A program made the position numbers and the translations under genes. A stretch of DNA of 33,147 nucleotides, taken from NCBI GenBank assembly GCA_023135835.1, contig JAGLSI010000005.1, forward strand, positions 1 to 33,147, read 5' to 3'. Below the pieces are notes generated by a model that ran no database searches, was not told the DNA's origin, and saw nothing but the letters and a program-made list of their open reading frames with translations. The DNA comes from Minisyncoccota bacterium (GTDB taxonomy: Bacteria > Patescibacteriota > Minisyncoccia > Phycocordibacterales > UBA12079). Positions 7,609 through 15,500 of this stretch are shown here, in pieces. The first letter of the stretch is position 1; every line of letters begins with the position of its first letter.

Positions 7609-8712
7609 ATGTCTAAAACAATAAACAAGGTAGAACGAACAGACGAAATTGCAAAATATTATGGTTTTAAAAAAACAGAGGTCCCTTCTTCCTGTAAACT
7701 TGGAAGTGTTTTTCTTCATCCAGACCAAAAAAGAACTATTTTAGAAAAACATAAAAATGATTACCCTAAAAAAGGTAATAATATTTCAATGATTTATAAT
7801 AAAAAAAGAAAACCTGTTAACTCTTTTAGAAATTTTAATTTTGACATTATAGGTGTTGCCGATAGTATTGCCGAAGCAACAATTATTCATACAGCCATCA
7901 CCTCACTTAGAGAAGAAGGTTATAAAAATCCTTTTGTAAATATAAATAGTTTGGGGGATAAAAATTCTCTATCTAGTTTTAGAAAAAGTTTATTTGATTT
8001 TTATAAATCTAGAGTTGATGAACTGCATCCAAAATGTAGAAATTTTAATAAAAAAGATGTATTTAATTTATTTTTATGTAACCACAAAGAATGTCGTGAA
8101 TTAAGAAAAGAAGCCCCTCGCCCTATCTATTTTTTATCTAATGAAAGCCAACGACATTTAAAAAATACTTTAGAATATCTAGAATCAATGAATATTGTTT
8201 ATAATATTGATGATTTATTAATAAGCTCAGACGATCATTTGTCAGATATAATTTTTGAAATAAAACACAAAGCGACTTCTCCAGAAAAAGAGATTATTTT
8301 AGGAAGAGGAGGAAGATATGATAAATTAGCTGAAAATATTCTTCGTAAAAGAGGTTTATCAGCGGTTGGAGTATCCTTAGAATTTCCAGTAAAAAAAAGT
8401 CCTATTCTAGAAAAACCATTACCTGAAAAAGCTGAATTTTATTTTATTCAATTTGGACCAAGCGCTAAGCAAAAAAGCTTACCTGTTATTGAAATGCTTA
8501 GAAAGGCTAATTTAAGAATTAATAGAGACTTACATATTAATAAATTTGAAGAACAAATAACTAAAGCCCGAGAGTTAGATGTTCGTTATATTTTAATTTT
8601 AGGCCAAAAAGAAGCAGAGGAAGACACACTTATAATAAAAGATTTAAAACAAGCTACTCAAAAAACCGTTAAATTAAAAATGGTTTTGAATTATCTAAAA
8701 CAATTAAAGTAA
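7609..8712 (+). CDS. Histidyl-tRNA synthetase-like protein (divergent, short)
   Basis: NFNFDIIGVADSIAEATII, VNINSLGDKNSL, LGRGGRYDKL, C-terminal anticodon-binding-like domain; canonical class II motifs 1/2 not evident. Confidence 0.7.
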   Translation: MSKTINKVERTDEIAKYYGFKKTEVPSSCKLGSVFLHPDQKRTILEKHKNDYPKKGNNISMIYNKKRKPVNSFRNFNFDIIGVADSIAEATIIHTAITSLREEGYKNPFVNINSLGDKNSLSSFRKSLFDFYKSRVDELHPKCRNFNKKDVFNLFLCNHKECRELRKEAPRPIYFLSNESQRHLKNTLEYLESMNIVYNIDDLLISSDDHLSDIIFEIKHKATSPEKEIILGRGGRYDKLAENILRKRGLSAVGVSLEFPVKKSPILEKPLPEKAEFYFIQFGPSAKQKSLPVIEMLRKANLRINRDLHINKFEEQITKARELDVRYILILGQKEAEEDTLIIKDLKQATQKTVKLKMVLNYLKQLK

Positions 8713-8824
8713 AATCTTTTGGCCAGTATCGTTTTTTCTTAAGAAAAAAAAACGATACTGTTATGTAAAAATCCCCTAGGATTTTCTTGCATTTCGTCTT
8801 AAAAAATGATAATTTATATAAACT

Positions 8825-9064
8825 ATGATAAATATAGAAATCACTAAAAAGAATAGTAATGAAAATGACATGAATATGATTCGTCGTTTTACTAAAAAAG
8901 TTCGTAACTCAGGAATTCTTCCGAGAGTTCGCTCTATTCGTTATAATAATAGAAAAGTATCTAAATTTATTAAAAAGAAAGAAGCTCTTCAAGGAATTGC
9001 AAAAAGAGAAGAAATAAAAAGAATGATTAAGTTAGGTAAACTACCAGAGAACAGATTGAGATAA
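8825..9064 (+). CDS. rpsU: Ribosomal protein bS21-like
   Basis: Small basic protein with RRFTKKVRNSGILPRVRSIRYNNRKVSKFIKKKEA. Confidence 0.85.
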   Translation: MINIEITKKNSNENDMNMIRRFTKKVRNSGILPRVRSIRYNNRKVSKFIKKKEALQGIAKREEIKRMIKLGKLPENRLR

Positions 9065-9070
9065 AAACTA

Positions 9071-9098
9071 AAAGGGTTCGGCTAAAGCCGAACCCTTT
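9071..9098 (+). terminator. Intrinsic terminator after rpsU
   Basis: AAAGGGTTCGGC-TAAA-GCCGAACCCTTT plus T-tract. Confidence 0.85.
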
Positions 9099-9198
9099 TT
9101 TTAATTTCTAGCATCACGAAAAACAATAGATGAAACCTGTTGTCTTTTTATATATAACTTTATGGACTTTAAAGACTTTTGACTTTATACTATTGAAT

Positions 9199-9573
9199 AT
9201 GTTTGATATTAAAAATACAACTAGAAACAATAACCCTAATCTTCCTTTTCAAAAAATTAAAGAAAAGATATTAGGTAAAAAATATGAATTAAGTTTAGTT
9301 TTTATTGGTGATAAATTATCAAAAAAACTAAACAATCAATATCGTAAAATAAATAAAGCTACGAACATATTATCTTTTAATCTTACTGAAACAGCAGGAG
9401 AAGTTTTTATTAATTTAAATCTAGCAAAAAAACAAGCTTACAAATTTAATAAAAATTATACTGATTTTGTAGGGCTCCTACTTATCCACGGTTTATTGCA
9501 TTTGAAAGGTTACCAACATAGTAGTAAAATGGAGAGTGAAGAAGAAAAAATAAGAAAGTTTTTTAATCTTTAG
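9199..9573 (+). CDS. ybeY: Endoribonuclease YbeY (rRNA maturation factor)
   Basis: NILSFNLTETAGEVFIN and LLIHGLLHLKGYQHSS (HGxLHLxGYxH). Start moved to the internal ATG because the upstream part is repeat-derived. Confidence 0.87.
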   Translation: MFDIKNTTRNNNPNLPFQKIKEKILGKKYELSLVFIGDKLSKKLNNQYRKINKATNILSFNLTETAGEVFINLNLAKKQAYKFNKNYTDFVGLLLIHGLLHLKGYQHSSKMESEEEKIRKFFNL

Positions 9574-9604
9574 TAACCAGCAGACTAGGTGATTTGACTG
9601 TTAG

Positions 9605-9682
9605 AGAAAATTTGCTTCCTGAATCAAAACCTCGTTTTGATTAGACAAACATTCTTTGGAGTGTTTTAGCCACAAATTTTCT
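9605..9682. other. Candidate three-way-junction RNA structure upstream of ftsA
   Basis: Closing stem 9605-9614/9673-9682 (AGAAAATTTG/CAAATTTTCT) enclosing hairpins 9622-9642 and 9648-9665. Confidence 0.35.
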
Positions 9683-9721
9683 ACAACTTTTTATCTTCTA
9701 TTCTCTACCTTTTAATTAATT

Positions 9722-10891
9722 GTGTTAAAAAAAATATCAGTTGGAATAGATGTGGGAACTTACCAAATAAAGGTAATTATTACTGAATTAGTAAAGCAGC
9801 CCGATGGAAAAAAGATTCCTAAAATAATAGGTAAGGGGTTATTTAAATCCAAAGGTTTAAGACATGGATATATTATAAATAAAAACGAAGTTACAAGAAG
9901 TGTTCTTCAAGCAATAAGCCAAGCTGAAAAACAAGCTAAAATAAAAGTTAAAAAAGCTTTTATTTCTATAGGAGGAATAAGTCTAGAAGGAATACATATT
10001 AAAAATAAAACCGTAATCACTAGAGTTGATAATGAAATCACTCAAATAGATTTAAATAATATTTTAACTGAAAACGAAAAAAACCCTCTCCTTTTAAATA
10101 AAAAAGTAATCAGTACTATTCCAATAGAGTACAAAATAGATAACAAAAAAGTACTTGGAAACCCTATTGGGATGAAAGGTAATAAATTAGAATCGCAAAT
10201 ACTTTATGTAACTTGCTTAAAACAACACCTATACGATTTAATTCAAGCTATTGAGGAAATTGATATTGAAATAGAAGATATTCACGCATCTCCAATCGCA
10301 GGTTCTTTTGTAACCCTAACTAAAACACAAAAAATTGCTGGTTGTGTTTTAGCAAACTTAGGAGCTGAAACAGTTTCAATCATAGTTTTTGAAAATAATA
10401 TACCTATCTCATTAGAAGTCTTCCCTATTGGTTCTACAGACATAACAAATAATATAGCTTTGGAACTAAAAATTCCTTTAAATGAAGCTGAACAAATAAA
10501 ACACGGAATTATAACTTCTACAATTTACCCACGCAAAAAATTAGAAGAAATTGTTGAAACCCAACTTAATGTTATTTTTAAATTAATTGAAGCTCATCTT
10601 ACAAAAATTAATCGTAACGCCTTATTGCCTGCCGGAATTATTATTTCAGGAGGAGGTTCTGGAATTACAACAATAAGAGATTTAGCAGAAAACTCTCTTA
10701 ATATTCCTTCTCGAATAGCTAATATTAATTTTGTAAATGATTCAAATAATATTGTTCAAGATTCAACATGGGCAGTTTCTTATGGCTTATGTTTAATGGG
10801 GCTAACCGCTGGTCAAGATGTTGAAACAAAAAGTTTTATAAAAACCTTTTTTAACCAAACAAAAAAATGGATAACTCAATTTTTTGTATAA
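9722..10891 (+). CDS. ftsA: Cell division protein FtsA
   Basis: VGIDVGTYQIKVIITE, SQAEKQAKIKVKKAFISIGG, GIIISGGGSGI, C-terminal amphipathic-like NQTKKWITQFF. GTG start. Confidence 0.95.
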   Translation: MLKKISVGIDVGTYQIKVIITELVKQPDGKKIPKIIGKGLFKSKGLRHGYIINKNEVTRSVLQAISQAEKQAKIKVKKAFISIGGISLEGIHIKNKTVITRVDNEITQIDLNNILTENEKNPLLLNKKVISTIPIEYKIDNKKVLGNPIGMKGNKLESQILYVTCLKQHLYDLIQAIEEIDIEIEDIHASPIAGSFVTLTKTQKIAGCVLANLGAETVSIIVFENNIPISLEVFPIGSTDITNNIALELKIPLNEAEQIKHGIITSTIYPRKKLEEIVETQLNVIFKLIEAHLTKINRNALLPAGIIISGGGSGITTIRDLAENSLNIPSRIANINFVNDSNNIVQDSTWAVSYGLCLMGLTAGQDVETKSFIKTFFNQTKKWITQFFV

Positions 10892-11046
10892 GCCTTTAAA
10901 GGGTTTATAAATAAAGCAATTTGTTTCATAATTTAAAGTAGCATTGCATTTTCTTTTAATATATAATACAAAGTAAATAGATTTAATAAAAACAGAATTA
11001 ATCTTATAGTCAAAATATTGATAATTTTTGCCTAAAAATAACTAAT

Positions 11047-12273
11047 ATGCCAAAAATAAACACTGAGATAGAATCATTCGCTAGAATAAAAATCATAGGG
11101 GTAGGAGGAGCTGGAAAGAATGCTACCAACTATATGATCAAATCAAAAGTGCAAGGAGTTGAATTTATAGCAATCAACACAGACGCACAAGATTTACACC
11201 ATTCATTGGCTAAAAAGAAAATTCATATAGGAAAAAACCTTACTAATGGTTTAGGGGCTGGAATGAATCCTGAAATAGGAAGAAGAGCTGCAGAGGAAAC
11301 TGCTGAAGAAATCCAAGATGTTCTAAAAGGAGCAAATATGGTATTTATTACCGCTGGTTTTGGTGGAGGAACAGGAACTGGAGGGGCTCCAATTATCGCT
11401 AAAGCAGCAAAAGACCTAGGAATATTAACCGTAGCAGTAGTAACTAAGCCCTTTATGTTTGAAGGAGCTCAAAGAAGTGCTATTGCTGAAGAAGGACTTG
11501 CTAGACTAAAAGACTCTGTGGATGCCTTAATTATCATTCCTAACGACAGAATTTTAAGTGTATCCCCTAAAGGAACTACAATGGATAATGCTTTTGAAAT
11601 GAGTGATAAAATTCTAAAAGAAGCAGTTGAAGGAATTTCAGATTTAATTACTGTTCCAGGAAAAATTAATGTAGACTTTGCTGATATCCTAACAATTATG
11701 GGAGATGCTGGATCAGCTCTTATGGGAATAGGAAAAGCTAGTGGAGAAAACAGAGCGGAAGAAGCTGCTTTACAAGCAATAAACTCACCATTATTAGATA
11801 TTTCAATTGCAGGAGCAAAAGGGGTGTTACTTTCTGTTTCAGGAGGTGATGATTTAACTATAAATGAAATTCAAGAAGCTGCTAGAATTGTAACTGAATC
11901 AATTTCTCCAGACGCTAAAGTAATTTTTGGAACATCTAAAACAGAAAAACTGAAGAAAAATGAAATTAAAATTACTGTAATTGCTACTGGGTTTAAAGAT
12001 ACTAATGGAAACGGAGGAGGATTATTCCAAAGAACACCTAAAAAAGAAGAACCTGTGGAGGAAAAAGTGAGTATTTTTAGTAGCGGAGCAAAAAAAGAAG
12101 AGAAAAAGGAAAAAGAGAAAGAAAAGGAAGTAATTAAAGAACCTGAAAAAAAGAAAAAAGAAGTGCCTAAACCTAATCCGAAACCAAAAATTTTAGAAAT
12201 TCCACAAGATGACGATGATGATGATACTTGGGATGCAATTCCATCATTTCTAAGAAGATCAAAATTGAAATAA
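11047..12273 (+). CDS. ftsZ: Cell division protein FtsZ
   Basis: KIIGVGGAGKNATNYM, FITAGFGGGTGTGGAPIIA; C-terminal IPSFLRR peptide after a charged linker. Confidence 0.99.
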   Translation: MPKINTEIESFARIKIIGVGGAGKNATNYMIKSKVQGVEFIAINTDAQDLHHSLAKKKIHIGKNLTNGLGAGMNPEIGRRAAEETAEEIQDVLKGANMVFITAGFGGGTGTGGAPIIAKAAKDLGILTVAVVTKPFMFEGAQRSAIAEEGLARLKDSVDALIIIPNDRILSVSPKGTTMDNAFEMSDKILKEAVEGISDLITVPGKINVDFADILTIMGDAGSALMGIGKASGENRAEEAALQAINSPLLDISIAGAKGVLLSVSGGDDLTINEIQEAARIVTESISPDAKVIFGTSKTEKLKKNEIKITVIATGFKDTNGNGGGLFQRTPKKEEPVEEKVSIFSSGAKKEEKKEKEKEKEVIKEPEKKKKEVPKPNPKPKILEIPQDDDDDDTWDAIPSFLRRSKLK

Positions 12274-12282
12274 AACTAAGTA

Positions 12283-12320
12283 AAACAAACAACTATAATT
12301 AAAATCATAGTTGTTTGTTT
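12283..12320 (+). terminator. Intrinsic terminator after ftsZ
   Basis: AAACAAACAACTAT / ATAGTTGTTTGTTT plus T-tract. Confidence 0.8.
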
Positions 12321-12346
12321 TTATAATCTTTATCTTAAATTATTAA

Positions 12347-12367
12347 TGCGGAAGTGAGAGGATTCGA
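12347..12367 (-). repeat. 21-nt duplicate of the tRNA-Ser 3' end
   Basis: TGCGGAAGTGAGAGGATTCGA identical to 12552-12572. Confidence 0.85.
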
Positions 12368-12553
12368 CTTCAACTCACTAAGCAAAATATTTCGTTCACA
12401 AGTTCACTCATATTTTACTAAGTGGTTCCTGTCCGGGCTCACCAGTTAGAAAACTCGCTATCGCTTGTTTCCTCTGGCTCCGCCTTTCGAACCCTTCCCT
12501 ACCAACAAGACACTTTTTTAAAATAGCTTAATCGCTATTTTAAAAAACTGTTG

Positions 12554-12640
12554 CGGAAGTGAGAGGATTCGAACCCCTGATACAGTTTCCTGCATACCGC
12601 TTTTCGAAAGCGGCGCTTTCAACCACTCAGCCACACCTCC
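12554..12640 (-). tRNA. tRNA-Ser (CGA)
   Basis: Minus-strand cloverleaf: acceptor GGAGGTG/CACTTCC, anticodon arm CCGCT-TTCGAAA-AGCGG, long variable arm, T-arm AGGGGTTCGAATCCTCT. No encoded CCA. Confidence 0.95.
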
Positions 12641-12735
12641 AATATATTTATGTAAATAAATCTAACATCTTTTTGCTTTTTTGACAAAAATTGGTATAAT
12701 AATTTTCAATTATAGCTTATTGTTTATAATTAAAT

Positions 12736-12807
12736 GGCCCTATCGTCTAATGGTTAGGACATCAGCTTTTCAAGCTGGCAATCCGGGTTCGATTCCCGGT
12801 AGGGTCA
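12736..12807 (+). tRNA. tRNA-Glu (UUC)
   Basis: GGCCCTA/TAGGGTC acceptor, loop TTTTCAA with anticodon TTC, T-arm CGGGTTCGATTCCCG. Confidence 0.96.
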
Positions 12808-12814
12808 CAAATTT

Positions 12815-12845
12815 AAAAAGAGATAGTTTTTTACTATCTCTTTTT
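12815..12845 (+). terminator. Hairpin terminator after tRNA-Glu
   Basis: AAAAAGAGATAGT-TTTTT-ACTATCTCTTTTT. Confidence 0.75.
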
Positions 12846-12972
12846 AAATTCTAGTGAATCTCCTGTGGAGATAATCGAAAGTCGGAAGAAAATCCGAGAT
12901 TTTCTGAGACGGGGTCGAGAGTACTTATTATTTTCAGAGCGAAGCGAATGAAAATAATAAGTAACTCGTGAC

Positions 12973-12996
12973 CGATTCCCGATAGGGTCACAAATT
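12973..12996 (+). repeat. 24-nt duplicate of the tRNA-Glu 3' end plus flank
   Basis: CGATTCCCGATAGGGTCACAAATT versus 12790-12813 CGATTCCCGGTAGGGTCACAAATT (one mismatch). Confidence 0.85.
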
Positions 12997-13103
12997 AAAA
13001 AATATTTATTTATAACAACATTCCAGAAGGAATATTGTGTGATGAAATCATTGGATTCAACCCAATTATGATAAATAAAAATCTTGATTTAATTAAATAA
13101 CTT

Positions 13104-13205
13104 ATGAAAATATTATCCATTGAAACAAGTTGTGACGAAACTGCTATCAGTATTTTAGAAGCTGAGAGAATAAATTGGTTTTTTAAAACTCATTTTAGTT
13201 TATAA
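13104..13205 (+). pseudogene. Truncated duplicate of the tsaD 5' end
   Basis: 13104-13163 matches 13601-13660 at 59 of 60 nt from the ATG, then diverges and stops (MKILSIETSCDETAISILEAERINWFFKTHFSL*). Confidence 0.9.
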
Positions 13206-13511
13206 CGGGTTTACAAGCATTAGTATAACATGAGCTAATATTATCCATATTATTGTAAAAACTAACAGCAAAAAAATTATTCCTATGATTTGTTTCGTGG
13301 TTAATATATTTTGATTTTTTTTAGAAATCTTAAAAAACCCATAACATGTAAATATTATTGTAATTACTGAAATAAAAATTAGAATCATTAAATCCCCTCC
13401 AGTAAAAACTCTAAATCTCGTAATTAAAGAAGGGTATAATAAAATTATTGTATATAATATTAAGGCTATTATACTAAACTCAGATTTAAAAAAACTATTT
13501 ACTTGTTTCAT
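13200..13511 (-). CDS. Small membrane protein (about 3 TM), unknown
   Basis: Hydrophobic 103-aa ORF between the tsaD fragment and intact tsaD. Confidence 0.55.
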   Translation of the reverse strand: MKQVNSFFKSEFSIIALILYTIILLYPSLITRFRVFTGGDLMILIFISVITIIFTCYGFFKISKKNQNILTTKQIIGIIFLLLVFTIIWIILAHVILMLVNPL

Positions 13512-13600
13512 GTTATTATATCTTATTGAAGTATGTTTAAATACTTTTTAAATTATTTTATAAATATATTTTTATATATAAAATAATTATACCATAATCT

Positions 13601-14887
13601 ATGAAAATATTATCCATTGAAACAAGTTGTGACGAAACTGCTATTAGTATTTTAGAAGCTAAGGGAGTTTTTGGCGATGCTGAAAATCCAGTAAAATTTA
13701 AAATTTTAGCTAATACTTTAATTTCTCAAATTGATATTCATAAAGAATATGGAGGAGTCTTCCCTGCTTTGGCTAAAAGAGAACATGCGAAAAACTTAAT
13801 TCCTATTCTTCGTAAAACACTAGAAGAGGCAAAACTTAACAACCAAATTACTAAAACTAAAAATCCTTGGGAGTCCAACACCCAAGTAGAAGAAATTTTA
13901 GAGCGAGAATCTGATTTATTAAAATTATTTTTAGAATATATTCCTACTATTAAAATTCCTGAAATTGATGCTATTGCTATTACCCAAGGCCCTGGACTAG
14001 AACCTGCTCTTTGGGTAGGAATTAATTTTGCCAAAGCTCTAAGCCTAGTTTGGAAAAAACCCCTTATCCCTGTTAATCATATGGAAGGTCATCTTCTTTC
14101 TTCATTCATTGGCTCAGAGTCAAAAACCCAAAGTCAAAAGTCAAAGGAAATTGAATTCCCTGCTATTGGACTACTTATTTCTGGAGGACATACTGAATTA
14201 ATTTTAATGGAGAAATTTAGAGAATACAAAAAAATTGGACAAACAAGGGATGATGCTATTGGAGAAGCTTTTGATAAGGTTGCCAGAATGATGGACCTTC
14301 CCTATCCTGGTGGGCCAGAAATATCAAAACTTGCCCAAATCCAAAGAGAAAAACAAATTGACAGTGTTCCAAGCACTAATATCAAATTACCAAGACCAAT
14401 GCTAAATACTGATAATTTTGATTTTTCTTTTTCTGGCTTAAAAACAGCAGTATTATATTTAATTAAAAATCTGAAAAAAGACCTGCTTGCCGGCAAGGCA
14501 GGAAATTCCAGGAATGAATTACCTGAAGAAATTAAAGAAGAAATTGCTTTGGAATTTGAAAATGCTGTAACTGAAATTTTATTAAAGAAAAGTGAGAAAG
14601 CGATTGCAAAATATCAAGCTAAAACCTTAATCTTGGGCGGAGGAGTGATAGCTAATAACCACATACGACAATCATTTGAATCACTTAGTAGCCGGGGTAC
14701 TGATTTAGAGATTCTGATACCAGAAAGAGAATTTTCTACAGATAATGCGATTATGATAGGAATTGCTGGATATTTTAAATATATGGAACAAAACCCTAAA
14801 CCTTTGATCGGGCAAAAGAAAAAAGGTCAGCTGCAAACTGCAACCGACCTTGTAAACCTTCAAGCTAATGGGAATTTAAAACTTTAG
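13601..14887 (+). CDS. tsaD: tRNA threonylcarbamoyladenosine biosynthesis protein TsaD
   Basis: LSIETSCDETAISIL, NHMEGHLLSS, LLISGGHTELI, GEAFDKVARMM, LILGGGVIANNHIR. Confidence 0.98.
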   Translation: MKILSIETSCDETAISILEAKGVFGDAENPVKFKILANTLISQIDIHKEYGGVFPALAKREHAKNLIPILRKTLEEAKLNNQITKTKNPWESNTQVEEILERESDLLKLFLEYIPTIKIPEIDAIAITQGPGLEPALWVGINFAKALSLVWKKPLIPVNHMEGHLLSSFIGSESKTQSQKSKEIEFPAIGLLISGGHTELILMEKFREYKKIGQTRDDAIGEAFDKVARMMDLPYPGGPEISKLAQIQREKQIDSVPSTNIKLPRPMLNTDNFDFSFSGLKTAVLYLIKNLKKDLLAGKAGNSRNELPEEIKEEIALEFENAVTEILLKKSEKAIAKYQAKTLILGGGVIANNHIRQSFESLSSRGTDLEILIPEREFSTDNAIMIGIAGYFKYMEQNPKPLIGQKKKGQLQTATDLVNLQANGNLKL

Positions 14888-15100
14888 ATGGTTGTCATAG
14901 ATGTTGTAATACCTTTCAGCCATTTCTGTTGTTTCAGCATCTAATTCAATCACAATCGTTCCTTCTGTCTCCTTTAAAATCTCTGCTATTTTTTCAGCAA
15001 GACTCCAAACAAGTAAATTGAAATCTTCATCTGCCTCTCTTAATTTTTCAAACCCGGGATGTTTTCCTATAACAAGTTCTTCTACCTCGCTTACATTCAT
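14876..15100 (-). CDS. Small acidic protein, unknown (tandem paralog A)
   Basis: 74 aa; strong SD (GAGGAGGGGATCATG). Confidence 0.6.
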   Translation of the reverse strand: MNVSEVEELVIGKHPGFEKLREADEDFNLLVWSLAEKIAEILKETEGTIVIELDAETTEMAERYYNIYDNHLKF

Positions 15101-15121
15101 GATCCCCTCCTCACAAATTAT

Positions 15122-15352
15122 CTAGAAACCAAACACATCTCCACAAATTTCAGCATATCTTTGAAAAAGACCTTCGGCTTCTTTATCTAATTCAGGTAAA
15201 GGTTCTCCTTCTGGATGAAAACTCATTCCTTTCATTTTTTCCCTGATCTTTCCATGAAGCTGTTTAAATTCTTCATTTTCATTTAATAAAGCATCCAACC
15301 CAGAATGTTTTAGATAAGGCATTATTAACGCCTTCGCCTCATTTAAATTCAT
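15122..15352 (-). CDS. Small acidic protein, unknown (tandem paralog B)
   Basis: 76 aa; SD-like AAGGGGGGTAAATTATC before ATG; resembles neighbour A. Confidence 0.6.
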   Translation of the reverse strand: MNLNEAKALIMPYLKHSGLDALLNENEEFKQLHGKIREKMKGMSFHPEGEPLPELDKEAEGLFQRYAEICGDVFGF

Positions 15353-15500
15353 GATAATTTACCCCCCTTATATAAAAATATCTAAGAACTTTCTCTATAT
15401 CCTATATTACCTACAATTTAAAAAAAGTAAAGGTTAAAACAATAAAACAACAATTTTGTAAAGTGTTTTCGTGTAAATTCTTTTATGTTACTATAATAAA

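Noticed and set aside
9130-9198. N-terminal extension of the ybeY ORF (MKPVVFLYITLWTLKTFDFILLN)
   Set aside because: Encoded by the dispersed ACTTTATGGACTTT repeat; the ATG at 9199 fits YbeY better.
13738-14496. Minus-strand ORFs antisense to tsaD (13738-14034, 14302-14496)
   Set aside because: Antisense to conserved tsaD, no supporting signals.
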